From the NCBI RefSeq assembly GCF_028473145.1, contig NZ_CP092370.1, forward strand, positions 2,542,001 to 2,606,000: a stretch of 64,000 nt of DNA. The letters are read 5' to 3'. Source of the DNA: Flavobacterium sp. CBA20B-1 (GTDB lineage: Bacteria > Bacteroidota > Bacteroidia > Flavobacteriales > Flavobacteriaceae). Positions within the stretch are counted from its first letter, which is position 1; the number at the start of each line of letters is the position of its first letter. Below the pieces are notes generated by a model. It worked only from the letters and a program-made list of their open reading frames with translations, made no database searches and was not told the origin of the DNA. The translations under genes and the position numbers were made by a program. Shown here piece after piece: positions 48,138-56,381 of the stretch.

Positions 48138-48179
48138 GGTGCGGCGCAATTCTCCGCCTCGGAGGATCGGGTCGCTGCC
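48138..48179 (+). repeat. 42-bp nested-hairpin repeat, copy B
   Basis: It differs from copy A at two positions (GGAGGA for GGCGGA, CGCTGC for CGCCGC), preceded by GTTCGCTTCGCTCGGGT. Confidence 0.7.
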
Positions 48180-48299
48180 TGTTTTTATTAACACCAGCTT
48201 AAAAGGCTTTTTATTGTTTTGTAGAATTTAGTTTGACCACATATTTATAGATTTACACTAATTTCTTTTCTAAAATGTACAGCAATACAATTTACATTA

Positions 48300-48452
48300 T
48301 ACACTATACATAAAATGTGGCTAAAGCCAATTGTAAATTTACATCATAATCATTGAAATAAAGTTCGAGGCAATTGATTTAAGAGAACTTGAAACTTTAA
48401 ACCTTAAACTAACCACAGATCACGAAAATTAACTCAGATTTTTTACAATATA
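48300..48452 (+). repeat. Dispersed ~155-bp non-coding repeat, copy 1
   Basis: Between TACACTATACATAAAATGT and CAGATTTTTTACAATAT the sequence matches the complement of 54897-55051 at roughly 85 percent by eye, including a perfect 36-base stretch from 48360 (beginning AAAGTTCGAGGC). No ORF. A short CAATACAATTTACA element precedes it and follows the other copy, as if cut from a tandem array. Confidence 0.75.
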
Positions 48453-48526
48453 TGGGTTAAATTTTTCAATTTATACGCATAATAAGCGAGTGTCTTTTTT
48501 AACTTATATACTTTTTAGATCATGTC

Positions 48527-49231
48527 TTACTTTGTTTTAGTAGGTCTCACTTCAACTTTGCTTGGTAAAACATTTGGATTCATTTTTAATAAATCTACAA
48601 CCAATTGTCCTAAATCCGAAGGTTGAATTTTCCATTGATCTCCTTCGCTTGGGATATGATTGTTAAAGTTCGAGGTAACCGAACCTGGCATAATGGTAGT
48701 ACATTTTACATCATAATCGCGCAAATCTAGCATAGCTGCTTGTGTAAAACCTACAACTCCAAATTTGGATGCATTATAACCCGCACCATTTGCAAAGAAG
48801 TTTGTACCAGCCAGGGAAGCCATAGAGATATAATATCCCTTGTTTTGTTTTAATTGTTCTACAGTTGCTTTTAGCGTATGAAAAACACCTGTTAGATTAG
48901 TTTCTATCATGCAATTCCACTCTTCTAAAGACATTTGGTCGATGGGTACGAACTTACCCAATCCTGCGTTGGCAATAACAACATCTAATTTACCATAGGT
49001 TGCTAAAATTTCTTCAACTGCTTTTTTTTCGTCTTCAAAATTTCTAACATCAGATTGCACTGCCAAAACATTTTCAGTACCCAATTGTTCTTTTGCTTTA
49101 TTTGCATCATCGATATTTCTTCCGGAAATTGCCACTTTGACTCCGTTTTGCAATAAAGCTTTTGCTATACCAAAGCCTATTCCTTTTGTACCTCCTGTTA
49201 TATAAGCTACTTTGTGTTCTATGTTTTGCAT
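48527..49231 (-). CDS. Short-chain dehydrogenase/reductase
   Basis: This 234-residue NAD(P)-dependent oxidoreductase has the cofactor loop TGGTKGIGFGIA, NAGLG after strand 4, catalytic Ser in SMASLAG and the active YNASKFG. SDGDQ-type C-terminus ends VEVRPTKTK. The substrate is not predictable. It is a lone gene on the minus strand. Confidence 0.94.
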   Translation of the reverse strand: MQNIEHKVAYITGGTKGIGFGIAKALLQNGVKVAISGRNIDDANKAKEQLGTENVLAVQSDVRNFEDEKKAVEEILATYGKLDVVIANAGLGKFVPIDQMSLEEWNCMIETNLTGVFHTLKATVEQLKQNKGYYISMASLAGTNFFANGAGYNASKFGVVGFTQAAMLDLRDYDVKCTTIMPGSVTSNFNNHIPSEGDQWKIQPSDLGQLVVDLLKMNPNVLPSKVEVRPTKTK

Positions 49232-49472
49232 GTTTAAATTAAATTGATTTTTATACGGATTGTAAAGATAGCTAATTACTCCCTTTCAAGCTACTGTGCT
49301 AATAGGAAAAGTAAATTATATGCAGTCGCAATATTTGCACGCTTTAATAACAGGTTATAAATAGAATTATTGTAAATTCGCAGCTATAATTCAGCTCACA
49401 AGTATCCAAAATCATAAGCGATTCAAGATTGAATCGCTTTTTTTTATACCTTTGTATTTTTAATAGTATGTT
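49232..49472 (+). other. Spacer with orphan terminator, possible small RNA
   Basis: No ORF. At 49416-49446 AAGCGATTCA pairs with TGAATCGCTT around AGAT, followed by nine T: a strong plus-strand terminator with no plus-strand gene before it. TACCTTTG at 49447-49454 is a -7 box for the gene at 49473. Confidence 0.5.
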
Positions 49473-49874
49473 ATGGGAATAATGATTGAAGAAGATTTAA
49501 AAATAAAACCCTCTATTTGTGACGAGCTTAAAGAAGAAATTTTATTTTTAAGTAATGAAGAAAAACAGGTAATTGTTCATTGTTCTATTTATGCAATGGA
49601 TTATGGTGATGCAGCTAGAATTTGGAAAAGTACTTATTTGGTTGATAAAGAATCAGGGGTAACATATAAATTAATTTTTGCAGAAGGTATAAGTTTTGCT
49701 CCGCAGTGGACATTAATTCCTTTTCAGAAACCATTAGAGTTCACCTTAATTTTTAAAGGGTTACCAAAAAGTTGTAAATCGTTTGATTTGGTAGAAATGA
49801 TACCCGAAGATGGTGGCTTTGAAGTGCTAAACATCAGTCGGAATACTGCAGACGTTTATTATGTAACAATTTAG
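49473..49874 (+). CDS. Protein of unknown function
   Basis: This 133-residue soluble protein has no signal peptide or membrane segment. It is mostly beta: VIVHCSIYAMDYGDAARIWKSTYLVDK, WTLIPFQKPLEFTLIFKGLP. I recognise no family. ATG 49473 lies 18 bases after a -7 box, so the mRNA has a very short leader. Confidence 0.7.
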   Translation: MGIMIEEDLKIKPSICDELKEEILFLSNEEKQVIVHCSIYAMDYGDAARIWKSTYLVDKESGVTYKLIFAEGISFAPQWTLIPFQKPLEFTLIFKGLPKSCKSFDLVEMIPEDGGFEVLNISRNTADVYYVTI

Positions 49875-49913
49875 TGTATTATAAACATAAAATTAACATT
49901 TTAGCAGAACAAT

Positions 49914-49943
49914 AAAAAAAGCATCTCATTGAGATGCTTTTTA
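49914..49943. terminator. Bidirectional terminator between convergent genes
   Basis: AAAAGCATCTCA pairs with TGAGATGCTTTT; it serves the gene ending 49874 and the ribosomal genes. Confidence 0.85.
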
Positions 49944-49963
49944 ATTTTTTCAGTCTAAGAAGA

Positions 49964-50224
49964 TTAAGCTTCAAATGGTACAACAGAAACGAAAGACTTG
50001 TTATCTCTCTTTTTCACGAATTGTACAACTCCATCAACTTTAGCATGTAAAGTATGATCTTTACCCATGTAAACATTTTCACCTGGGTTATGTTTTGAAC
50101 CTCTTTGTCTTACAATGATGTTACCAGCAATAGCTGCTTGACCACCATAAATCTTAACGCCTAAACGTTTCGATTCTGATTCTCTACCGTTCTTAGAACT
50201 ACCGACACCTTTCTTGTGAGCCAT
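49964..50224 (-). CDS. rpmA: 50S ribosomal protein L27
   Basis: This 86-residue protein begins [24 protein letters not shown] and shows the family block [26 protein letters not shown]27 lies near the peptidyl-transferase centre. The start MAHKKG is native without a cleavable N-terminal extension. Second gene of the rplU-rpmA operon. Confidence 0.98.
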   Translation of the reverse strand: MAHKKGVGSSKNGRESESKRLGVKIYGGQAAIAGNIIVRQRGSKHNPGENVYMGKDHTLHAKVDGVVQFVKKRDNKSFVSVVPFEA

Positions 50225-50266
50225 GATGTTTGGTTTTTAAAATTGTTAATACTTTCTAGTTACAGA

Positions 50267-50578
50267 TTAAATGTTGATTCCCTCAATTACGATTTGCGTC
50301 AACGCTTGTCTGTGACCGTTTTTCTTTTTGTATCCTTTTCTTCTTTTCTTTTTGAAAACGATAACTTTGTCACCTTGAAGGTGCTTTAAAACTTTCGCTC
50401 CTACAGAAGCTCCTGTTATAGCTGGGGCGCCTAAAGTAACTGTTCCTGCATTGTCAACTAAAAGAACTTTGTCAAAAGTAACATTTGCTCCTTCTTCTGT
50501 TGCCAAACGGTTTACATACACTTTTTGGTCTTTGCTAACTTTGAATTGTTGCCCTGCTATCTCTACGATTGCGTACAT
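50267..50578 (-). CDS. rplU: 50S ribosomal protein L21
   Basis: This 103-residue protein begins MYAIVEIAGQQFKVSKDQKVYVNRL and ends KKKNGHRQALTQIVIEGI. L21 binds 23S rRNA. The first gene of the operon, with a strong promoter upstream. Confidence 0.98.
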   Translation of the reverse strand: MYAIVEIAGQQFKVSKDQKVYVNRLATEEGANVTFDKVLLVDNAGTVTLGAPAITGASVGAKVLKHLQGDKVIVFKKKRRKGYKKKNGHRQALTQIVIEGINI

Positions 50579-50610
50579 AACAATTAAATTAAAATTGATT
50601 TTTAAGACTG

Positions 50611-50640
50611 CAAATATACAAAAAATATCTATAAAACAAA
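50611..50640 (-). promoter_or_regulatory. Promoter of rplU-rpmA
   Basis: On the minus strand TTTG (50637-50640), an 18-base spacer and TATATTTG (50611-50618) match the -33/-7 consensus. Confidence 0.7.
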
Positions 50641-50766
50641 TCTAAGTGACTCGTTTTTAAAAAATTAATTCCTCTCGAAAAAAATATTAAAAAAAGTACA
50701 TTTTAAATGTAACATAATCACGAAATTGCACACTAATTTAAAAATCAAATTAATTTAATCGGAGTT

Positions 50767-52092
50767 ATGAGAAAATCTTTAACAGCTTTAGCTACAACAC
50801 TTCTTATTAGCAGTGTTGCCTTAGCACAGAAAGTTGAATTTGAAGAGTACACATTAGACAATGGTTTGCATGTAGTGTTACATCAAGACAAATCGGCGCC
50901 AGTTGTAGTTACTTCAGTGATGTACCATGTGGGTGCAAAAGACGAAAACCCAGAGCGCACAGGGTTTGCACACTTTTTTGAACACCTTTTGTTTGAAGGT
51001 ACCGAAAACATTGAAAGAGGTGAGTGGTTTAAGTTGGTAACTGCAAATGGTGGTCACAATAATGCCAACACTTCAGACGACCGTACCTATTATTATGAAG
51101 TATTCCCATCAAATAATTTAGAATTGGCTATTTGGATGGAATCGGATCGTTTATTGCAACCGGTTATCAACCAAATCGGCGTTGATACGCAAAACGAGGT
51201 GGTAAAAGAAGAAAAACGCTTACGTGTAGATAACAGCCCTTATGGAAACTGGATTACAGAAGTTAAGAAAAATCTTTTCAAAAAACACCCTTACCGTTGG
51301 GCGCCAATTGGTTCAATGGAGCATTTAGATGCGGCTACTTTAGAAGAGTTTCAGGCATTCAACAAAAAATTCTATGTGCCAAATAATGCTGTGTTAGTAA
51401 TTGCTGGTGATATTGAATTTGCAAAAACGAAAGAATTGGTTCAAAAATATTTTGGAGTGATTAAAAAAGGAGCAAACGTTCCGCGTGTAAACATTCAAGA
51501 AGATCCAATCACATCAACCATTCATGCAACGGCAGAGGATCCAAACATCCAAATACCAATGTACATCACCGCTTATAGAACACCATCTATGAAAACCCGT
51601 GATGCACGTGTGTTGGATATGATTTCTTCATACCTTTCTGGCGGAAAATCATCACCAATGCAAAAGAAAATTGTAGATGAAAAGAAAATGGCTTTACAGT
51701 TGTTTGCTTTCAACTACGCACAAGAAGATTACGGGATGTATCTAATCGCAGGTTTACCTATGGGCGATACAACACGTGAGGCTTTACAAAAAGAAATCGA
51801 TGCTGAAATCACAAAATTACAAACCGAATTGATTTCTGAAAGAGATTATCAAAAGTTACAAAACGATTTTGAAAACCGTTATGTGAGTCAAAACTCAGAT
51901 TTAGAAGGTTTGGCAGAAAACTTAGCTACCAACTATTTGTTGTATGGTGACATCAACCTTATTAATGAAGAAATTAATATCTACCGTTCAATTACAAGAG
52001 AAGAAATTCGCGATGTTGCTAAAAAATATTTACAAAGCAATGCGCGTTTATTGTTAGACTATGTACCGGCAAAAGAAGATTCAGCTAAATAA
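50767..52092 (+). CDS. M16 family zinc peptidase, active subunit
   Basis: This 441-residue protein has a signal peptide ending ALAQ. The inverted zinc motif HFFEH (residues 69-73) and the downstream Glu in NEVVKEEKR form the metal site. One M16 core plus one M16C domain, so it is a half-size subunit that pairs with the next gene product. Likely periplasmic peptide degradation. Confidence 0.94.
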   Translation: MRKSLTALATTLLISSVALAQKVEFEEYTLDNGLHVVLHQDKSAPVVVTSVMYHVGAKDENPERTGFAHFFEHLLFEGTENIERGEWFKLVTANGGHNNANTSDDRTYYYEVFPSNNLELAIWMESDRLLQPVINQIGVDTQNEVVKEEKRLRVDNSPYGNWITEVKKNLFKKHPYRWAPIGSMEHLDAATLEEFQAFNKKFYVPNNAVLVIAGDIEFAKTKELVQKYFGVIKKGANVPRVNIQEDPITSTIHATAEDPNIQIPMYITAYRTPSMKTRDARVLDMISSYLSGGKSSPMQKKIVDEKKMALQLFAFNYAQEDYGMYLIAGLPMGDTTREALQKEIDAEITKLQTELISERDYQKLQNDFENRYVSQNSDLEGLAENLATNYLLYGDINLINEEINIYRSITREEIRDVAKKYLQSNARLLLDYVPAKEDSAK

Positions 52093-52105
52093 GAAAGTAA
52101 ACAAA

Positions 52106-54154
52106 ATGAAAAAAATATTAGTATTCGCATCAGCTTTGTTACTAACTATTAGTGCCGAAGCTCAAATAAAACGTCCACAACCAAAACCAGGACCAATGCC
52201 AACAGTGAACGTGCAAAAGCCGCAAGAGTTCACTATGAAAAACGGTTTAAAAGTAATGGTTGTAGAAGATCATAAACTGCCACGTGTAAGTTATATGTTA
52301 ACGATTGATACACCACCTTATGTAGAAGGTGAAAAAGCAGGTGTATCTAGCCTAACAAGCGCAGTTGTTGGTAACGGAACCACAAAAACATCTAAAGAAA
52401 AATTCAACGATGAAATTGATTTCTTAGGGGCAAATGTTAACTTTTGGAACACCGGTGCATCAGCAAGCGGTTTGTCTAAATACAGTTCACGTTTGTTAGA
52501 ATTAATGGCAGAAGGTTCCCTAAATCCATTATTCGATCAAGAAGAGTTCGATAAATCAAAACAACAAGCTATTGAAGGATTAAAAGCTGATGAAAAATCG
52601 GTTACTTCGGTAGCAGGTCGTGTAACAAATGCTTTGTTGTTTGGTACAAACCACCCAAAAGGTGAATTTGTAACAGAACAAACATTGAACAATGTAACAT
52701 TAGCAGATGTTAAGCAAAATTACGCATCGTACTTTGTGCCAGAAAACGCTTATTTAGTAGTTGTGGGTGATGTAAAGTTTAAAGATGTAAAAAAACAAGT
52801 AGAGAAATTATTCAAAAACTGGAAAAAAGCATCAGCACCTGTTGCTAAATATCCAGAACCAAATGATGTAGTAAAAACACAAATCGATTTTGTGGACATG
52901 CCAAACGCAGTTCAATCTGAAATTGCTTTAGTAAACACCGTAAACTTAAAGTTAACCGACAAAGATTATTTTGCAGCTTTAATTGCTAATCAAATCTTAG
53001 GAGGTGGTGGTGAAGGCCGTTTATTCTTGAACTTACGTGAAGCACACGGATGGACTTACGGCGCTTATTCATCATTAGGATCAGGTAAATACACCTCAAA
53101 ATTTACATCTTCTGCTTCTGTTCGTAACGTAGTGACCGATTCTGCAGTGGTAGAATTTGTAAACGAATTACAAAAAATCAGAACACAACCTGTAACCCAA
53201 GCAGAATTAGATCTTGCAAAAGCAAAATACATTGGAAACTTTGTAATGGAAACCCAAAAACCTGGTACCATTGCGAGCTTTGCATTAAGAACAAAAACAC
53301 AAAGTTTACCAGCAGATTTCTATGAAAACTACATAAAAAACATTCAGGCAGTAACTGTAGCCGATGTACAACGCGTAGCAAACAAATACTTCAAGAAAGA
53401 CAATCAACGTATTGTGATTGTTGGTAAAGGAGCCGATGTTGCAGGTACTTTAGACCGTTTAGGATACCCAGTAAACTATTACGACAAATATGCAAACCCG
53501 GTAGAAAAACCAGTTTTCAAAAAAGCAGCACCGGCAGGCGTTACTTCTAAAACAGTAATCGAAAATCACATCAAAGCAATTGGTGGTGAAGCAAAATTAC
53601 AAGAAGCAAAATCGGTTGCAATGGTAGCAAAAGGAACCATGCAAGGAATGGAAATTACATTAACCCAAAAACAAACTGCTAAAGGTCAAAAAATGGTATC
53701 TTTAAACGGTATGGGCATGGAATTAATGAAACAAGTAATTACACCAACCATGGGCTACATGTCTGGCCAAGGTCAAAAACAAGAATTAAAAGGCGATGAT
53801 TTAAAAGATGCACAAGCTTCGGCAAAAATGTTCGATGAATTAGAAGATTTGAAAAATGCAGCTGGTTTTGAATTAGCAGGAATCGAAACATTCAACGGCG
53901 AAGAAGTATATGTTTTAAAGAAAGACAAACAAACCACTTTTTACAGCGTAGCCTCAGGCTTAAAAGTTGGATCATCCGAAACAATGGAAGCTCAAGGACA
54001 AACCGTAGAAATGACTACCGCATACAGCGATTACAAAGCAGTAAAAGGAATCAAGTTTCCACACAGTTTCACAGTGCCAATGTTAGGAAATGCAGAATTC
54101 AAAGTTTCTGATATAAAAGTAAACGAAGGCGTAACAGACGCAGACTTTAAATAA
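52106..54154 (+). CDS. M16 family protein, inactive partner with C-terminal extension
   Basis: From ATG 52106 the protein has 682 residues with a signal peptide ending AEAQ. The M16 region (about 45-475) has no HxxEH, but retains the LREAHGWTYGAYSS block that supplies substrate-binding Arg/Tyr to the partner. After PVFKKAAPAGV an extra domain of about 180 residues (VIENHIKAIGGEAKLQ...AVKGIKFPHSF) resembles outer-membrane lipoprotein-sorting/DUF4292-like folds. It lies 14 bases after the active subunit gene. Confidence 0.92.
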   Translation: MKKILVFASALLLTISAEAQIKRPQPKPGPMPTVNVQKPQEFTMKNGLKVMVVEDHKLPRVSYMLTIDTPPYVEGEKAGVSSLTSAVVGNGTTKTSKEKFNDEIDFLGANVNFWNTGASASGLSKYSSRLLELMAEGSLNPLFDQEEFDKSKQQAIEGLKADEKSVTSVAGRVTNALLFGTNHPKGEFVTEQTLNNVTLADVKQNYASYFVPENAYLVVVGDVKFKDVKKQVEKLFKNWKKASAPVAKYPEPNDVVKTQIDFVDMPNAVQSEIALVNTVNLKLTDKDYFAALIANQILGGGGEGRLFLNLREAHGWTYGAYSSLGSGKYTSKFTSSASVRNVVTDSAVVEFVNELQKIRTQPVTQAELDLAKAKYIGNFVMETQKPGTIASFALRTKTQSLPADFYENYIKNIQAVTVADVQRVANKYFKKDNQRIVIVGKGADVAGTLDRLGYPVNYYDKYANPVEKPVFKKAAPAGVTSKTVIENHIKAIGGEAKLQEAKSVAMVAKGTMQGMEITLTQKQTAKGQKMVSLNGMGMELMKQVITPTMGYMSGQGQKQELKGDDLKDAQASAKMFDELEDLKNAAGFELAGIETFNGEEVYVLKKDKQTTFYSVASGLKVGSSETMEAQGQTVEMTTAYSDYKAVKGIKFPHSFTVPMLGNAEFKVSDIKVNEGVTDADFK

Positions 54155-54175
54155 AAATCACAAACATCCCATAAA

Positions 54176-54209
54176 TGCCTTAGAGAAATTTCTTTAAGGC
54201 ATTTTTTTA
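54176..54209 (+). terminator. Terminator after the M16 pair
   Basis: TGCCTTA pairs with TAAGGCA (outer part of a longer hairpin), followed by seven T. Confidence 0.78.
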
Positions 54210-54300
54210 TCCCGCAAATAAAAAATAAACATTTCTTTCATCAACCCAATAAAACAAACAATAAATTAGTATATTTAACCATAAAACATACTATCAACAC

Positions 54301-54675
54301 ATGCGAAATATAATAATAGTATTCATTTCCATCCTTTTCTTGTCGTGCACACAAAACGATGACAACAACGCTCGTGCCGACAACGGAACAACCCAAGTAA
54401 CCCAAGCAACTATTAGCTACATCTCGCAAGAACCCACTCCACAAGGCAAATACCTAAACTACATACAAGCAACCGTACAAAACACTAAAAACACAATAGT
54501 CACAGGCTTCGTACAATTCAAAATAAAAGAATACGGCGACATCAACTCATCAACCCTCATCATAGATAAAAACAGCGAAGTAACATTTTACGCCCTATTC
54601 GAAACAGATAAAATAATCAACGAAACCTATTTACTTTCCTCAAAATTCTTGGAAGACACCCTAACCATAGAATAA
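54301..54675 (+). CDS. Small lipoprotein of unknown function
   Basis: This 124-residue protein has lipobox LFLSC (Cys16) after a short signal. The mature part is beta-rich (YLNYIQATVQNTKNTIVTGFVQFKIKEY), likely one immunoglobulin-like domain (FxLYD-like). Codons are unusually C-ending (ATC, AAC, ACC) compared with neighbours, hinting at a separate origin. No known family. Confidence 0.68.
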   Translation: MRNIIIVFISILFLSCTQNDDNNARADNGTTQVTQATISYISQEPTPQGKYLNYIQATVQNTKNTIVTGFVQFKIKEYGDINSSTLIIDKNSEVTFYALFETDKIINETYLLSSKFLEDTLTIE

Positions 54676-54896
54676 CCAAAACATACAAGCTAACAATAAT
54701 CATAAATATAGATATTAATCATACTTATTAGGGCAATCCCTTCCACTAACGTTTCAGGTCGGGCTTTCCGCCGTCGCTTTTGTTTTTTTTGCAAAAAACA
54801 AAGAGCTCCAACAAGGCTGCAATCCCTATTGCGGTTAGCGGGTGATTGGTCTGTTATGTAGATTGTATGGTTGTATAGTGTAAATTGTATTGCTTT
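54676..54896. other. Spacer with a palindromic GC-rich element
   Basis: There is no gene. From about 54733 a GC-rich stretch (GGGCAATCCC, GGTCGGGCTTTCCG, TTGCAAAAAACAAAGAG, GCAATCCCTATTGC) breaks the AT-rich background. Similar GGTCGGGCTTTCCG elements are scattered in flavobacterial genomes, in my recollection, usually between genes. Confidence 0.5.
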
Positions 54897-55051
54897 ATAT
54901 TGTACAAAATCTGAGTTAAACTGTGAATCTAGGGTTAATTTGTTTAAGTTTTAAAGTTTGAAGTTCTCTTAAATCAATTGCCTCGAACTTTAGTTCGATG
55001 GTTATGATGTATATTTACAATTGGCTTTCGCTACATTTTATGTATAGTGTA
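54897..55051 (-). repeat. Dispersed ~155-bp non-coding repeat, copy 2 (inverted)
   Basis: Complement of this segment aligns with 48300-48452 over its whole length, including 36 identical bases in the middle. CAATACAATTTACAC lies just beyond its end. The two copies face each other across 6.4 kb. Confidence 0.75.
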
Positions 55052-55182
55052 GATTATAATATAGTAAAATACAAAAGATGTAGTGCATTTAAAACTTGTA
55101 ATCCACGATTAATAATTTAACCGTAAAAACTATATCTTTCTCCGTCTTTACTGATTGAAGCATATCAATTTCTGAAACTTTT

Positions 55183-55220
55183 AATATTCTGCAAGATTCT
55201 GTGTGACCATGCAGAATATT
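55183..55220 (-). terminator. Hairpin downstream of the decarboxylase gene
   Basis: AATATTCTGCA pairs with TGCAGAATATT, 7 bases past the stop of the minus-strand gene. There is no T-run, so it may be a 3' stability element rather than a terminator. Confidence 0.45.
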
Positions 55221-55226
55221 ATCCGA

Positions 55227-56306
55227 TTATAATTCTATCGCCCCAAAGCCCATTTCATCATGTATAAATTGATTGTTTTGGCAGTATTTCGCTAATTCAT
55301 TTGCAATAAATTTCTGAACTTCTTCTTTATAATCATTCGGGTACAACACATGTACGTTTGCACCGGCATCTAACGTAAAACAAACCGGAACATAGGTTGT
55401 TTCTCTGAATTTCCAGAGTTGATTGATGATTTCCAAGGTGTTTGGTTTCATCAAAATAAAATAAGGCATCGAGGTCATCATCATGGCATGCAACGTTAAG
55501 GCTTCGCTTTCTACTAATGCAATAAATTCGGTTAAATTGCCCGATTTTAAAATGTCTTTCAGCTTTGCAATATGTTCATGAGCTTGTTGAAAACGGCGTG
55601 CTGCAAACGGGTGATTGTGCATTAATTCATGACCAACGGTGCTTGAAACCTGCTTTTCGCCTTTATCAACCAATAAAATCGTATCTTGATAATGCTGGAA
55701 AACCGCATTTATTTCATACGGAAAATCAACTCCGAACAAATCTGAACTGTTTTCAATACTTTCTGTTTTGCCCCAAACTACAATGTTTCCTTTAATGCTT
55801 CTACAGGCACTTCCCGATCCTAAACGAGCCAATAAGGATGCTTTTTGCAAATAATATGCTTCGGTTTGGTTGGGATGTATCAACTTTTCCAACGCGATGA
55901 TATTTGCCGACAATGCCGCCATTCCCGATGCCGATGATGCAATACCAGAACTGTGCGGAAACGTATTTTTGGTATCAATCGTAAAATGATAATCTAAAAT
56001 ATACGGACACAAATCCTGAATGCGTTCGAAATATTTTTGAATTTTTGGTCGGAATGATTCTTTAGGTTGACCTTCAAATAGCAAATCAAAAGAAATGTTT
56101 TTCTCTGTTTTGGGTTCGTATTGCAATGTGGTGACTGTTTTGCAGTTGTTCAAGGTGAAACTCAACGACGGATTTGCAGGAATTTGATGTTCTTTTTTGC
56201 CCCAATATTTTACCAAAGCAATATTGCTGGGTGCTGAAAAAGTAAACGAACCTTTGGTGGTTGGTTTTGTGTAGTTTGTAGTTTTGAAGGTATCTAAAGT
56301 TGTCAT
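55227..56306 (-). CDS. mvaD: Diphosphomevalonate decarboxylase
   Basis: This 359-residue GHMP-kinase-fold enzyme converts mevalonate diphosphate to isopentenyl diphosphate. The motif APSNIALVKYWGK and the ATP loop FPHSSGIASSASGMAAL are diagnostic, as is LARLGSGSACRSIKGN. Presence implies a mevalonate route to isoprenoids, usual for Flavobacteriaceae. A standard length is about 330-360. It is a lone gene here; other pathway genes are elsewhere. Confidence 0.95.
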   Translation of the reverse strand: MTTLDTFKTTNYTKPTTKGSFTFSAPSNIALVKYWGKKEHQIPANPSLSFTLNNCKTVTTLQYEPKTEKNISFDLLFEGQPKESFRPKIQKYFERIQDLCPYILDYHFTIDTKNTFPHSSGIASSASGMAALSANIIALEKLIHPNQTEAYYLQKASLLARLGSGSACRSIKGNIVVWGKTESIENSSDLFGVDFPYEINAVFQHYQDTILLVDKGEKQVSSTVGHELMHNHPFAARRFQQAHEHIAKLKDILKSGNLTEFIALVESEALTLHAMMMTSMPYFILMKPNTLEIINQLWKFRETTYVPVCFTLDAGANVHVLYPNDYKEEVQKFIANELAKYCQNNQFIHDEMGFGAIEL

Positions 56307-56381
56307 TATATCTATTTAATTTTTTTTAGCTTTTGGTAAAATTGAGCTGGCATCACAGTAACTCTATTTCAAATAATTTTT

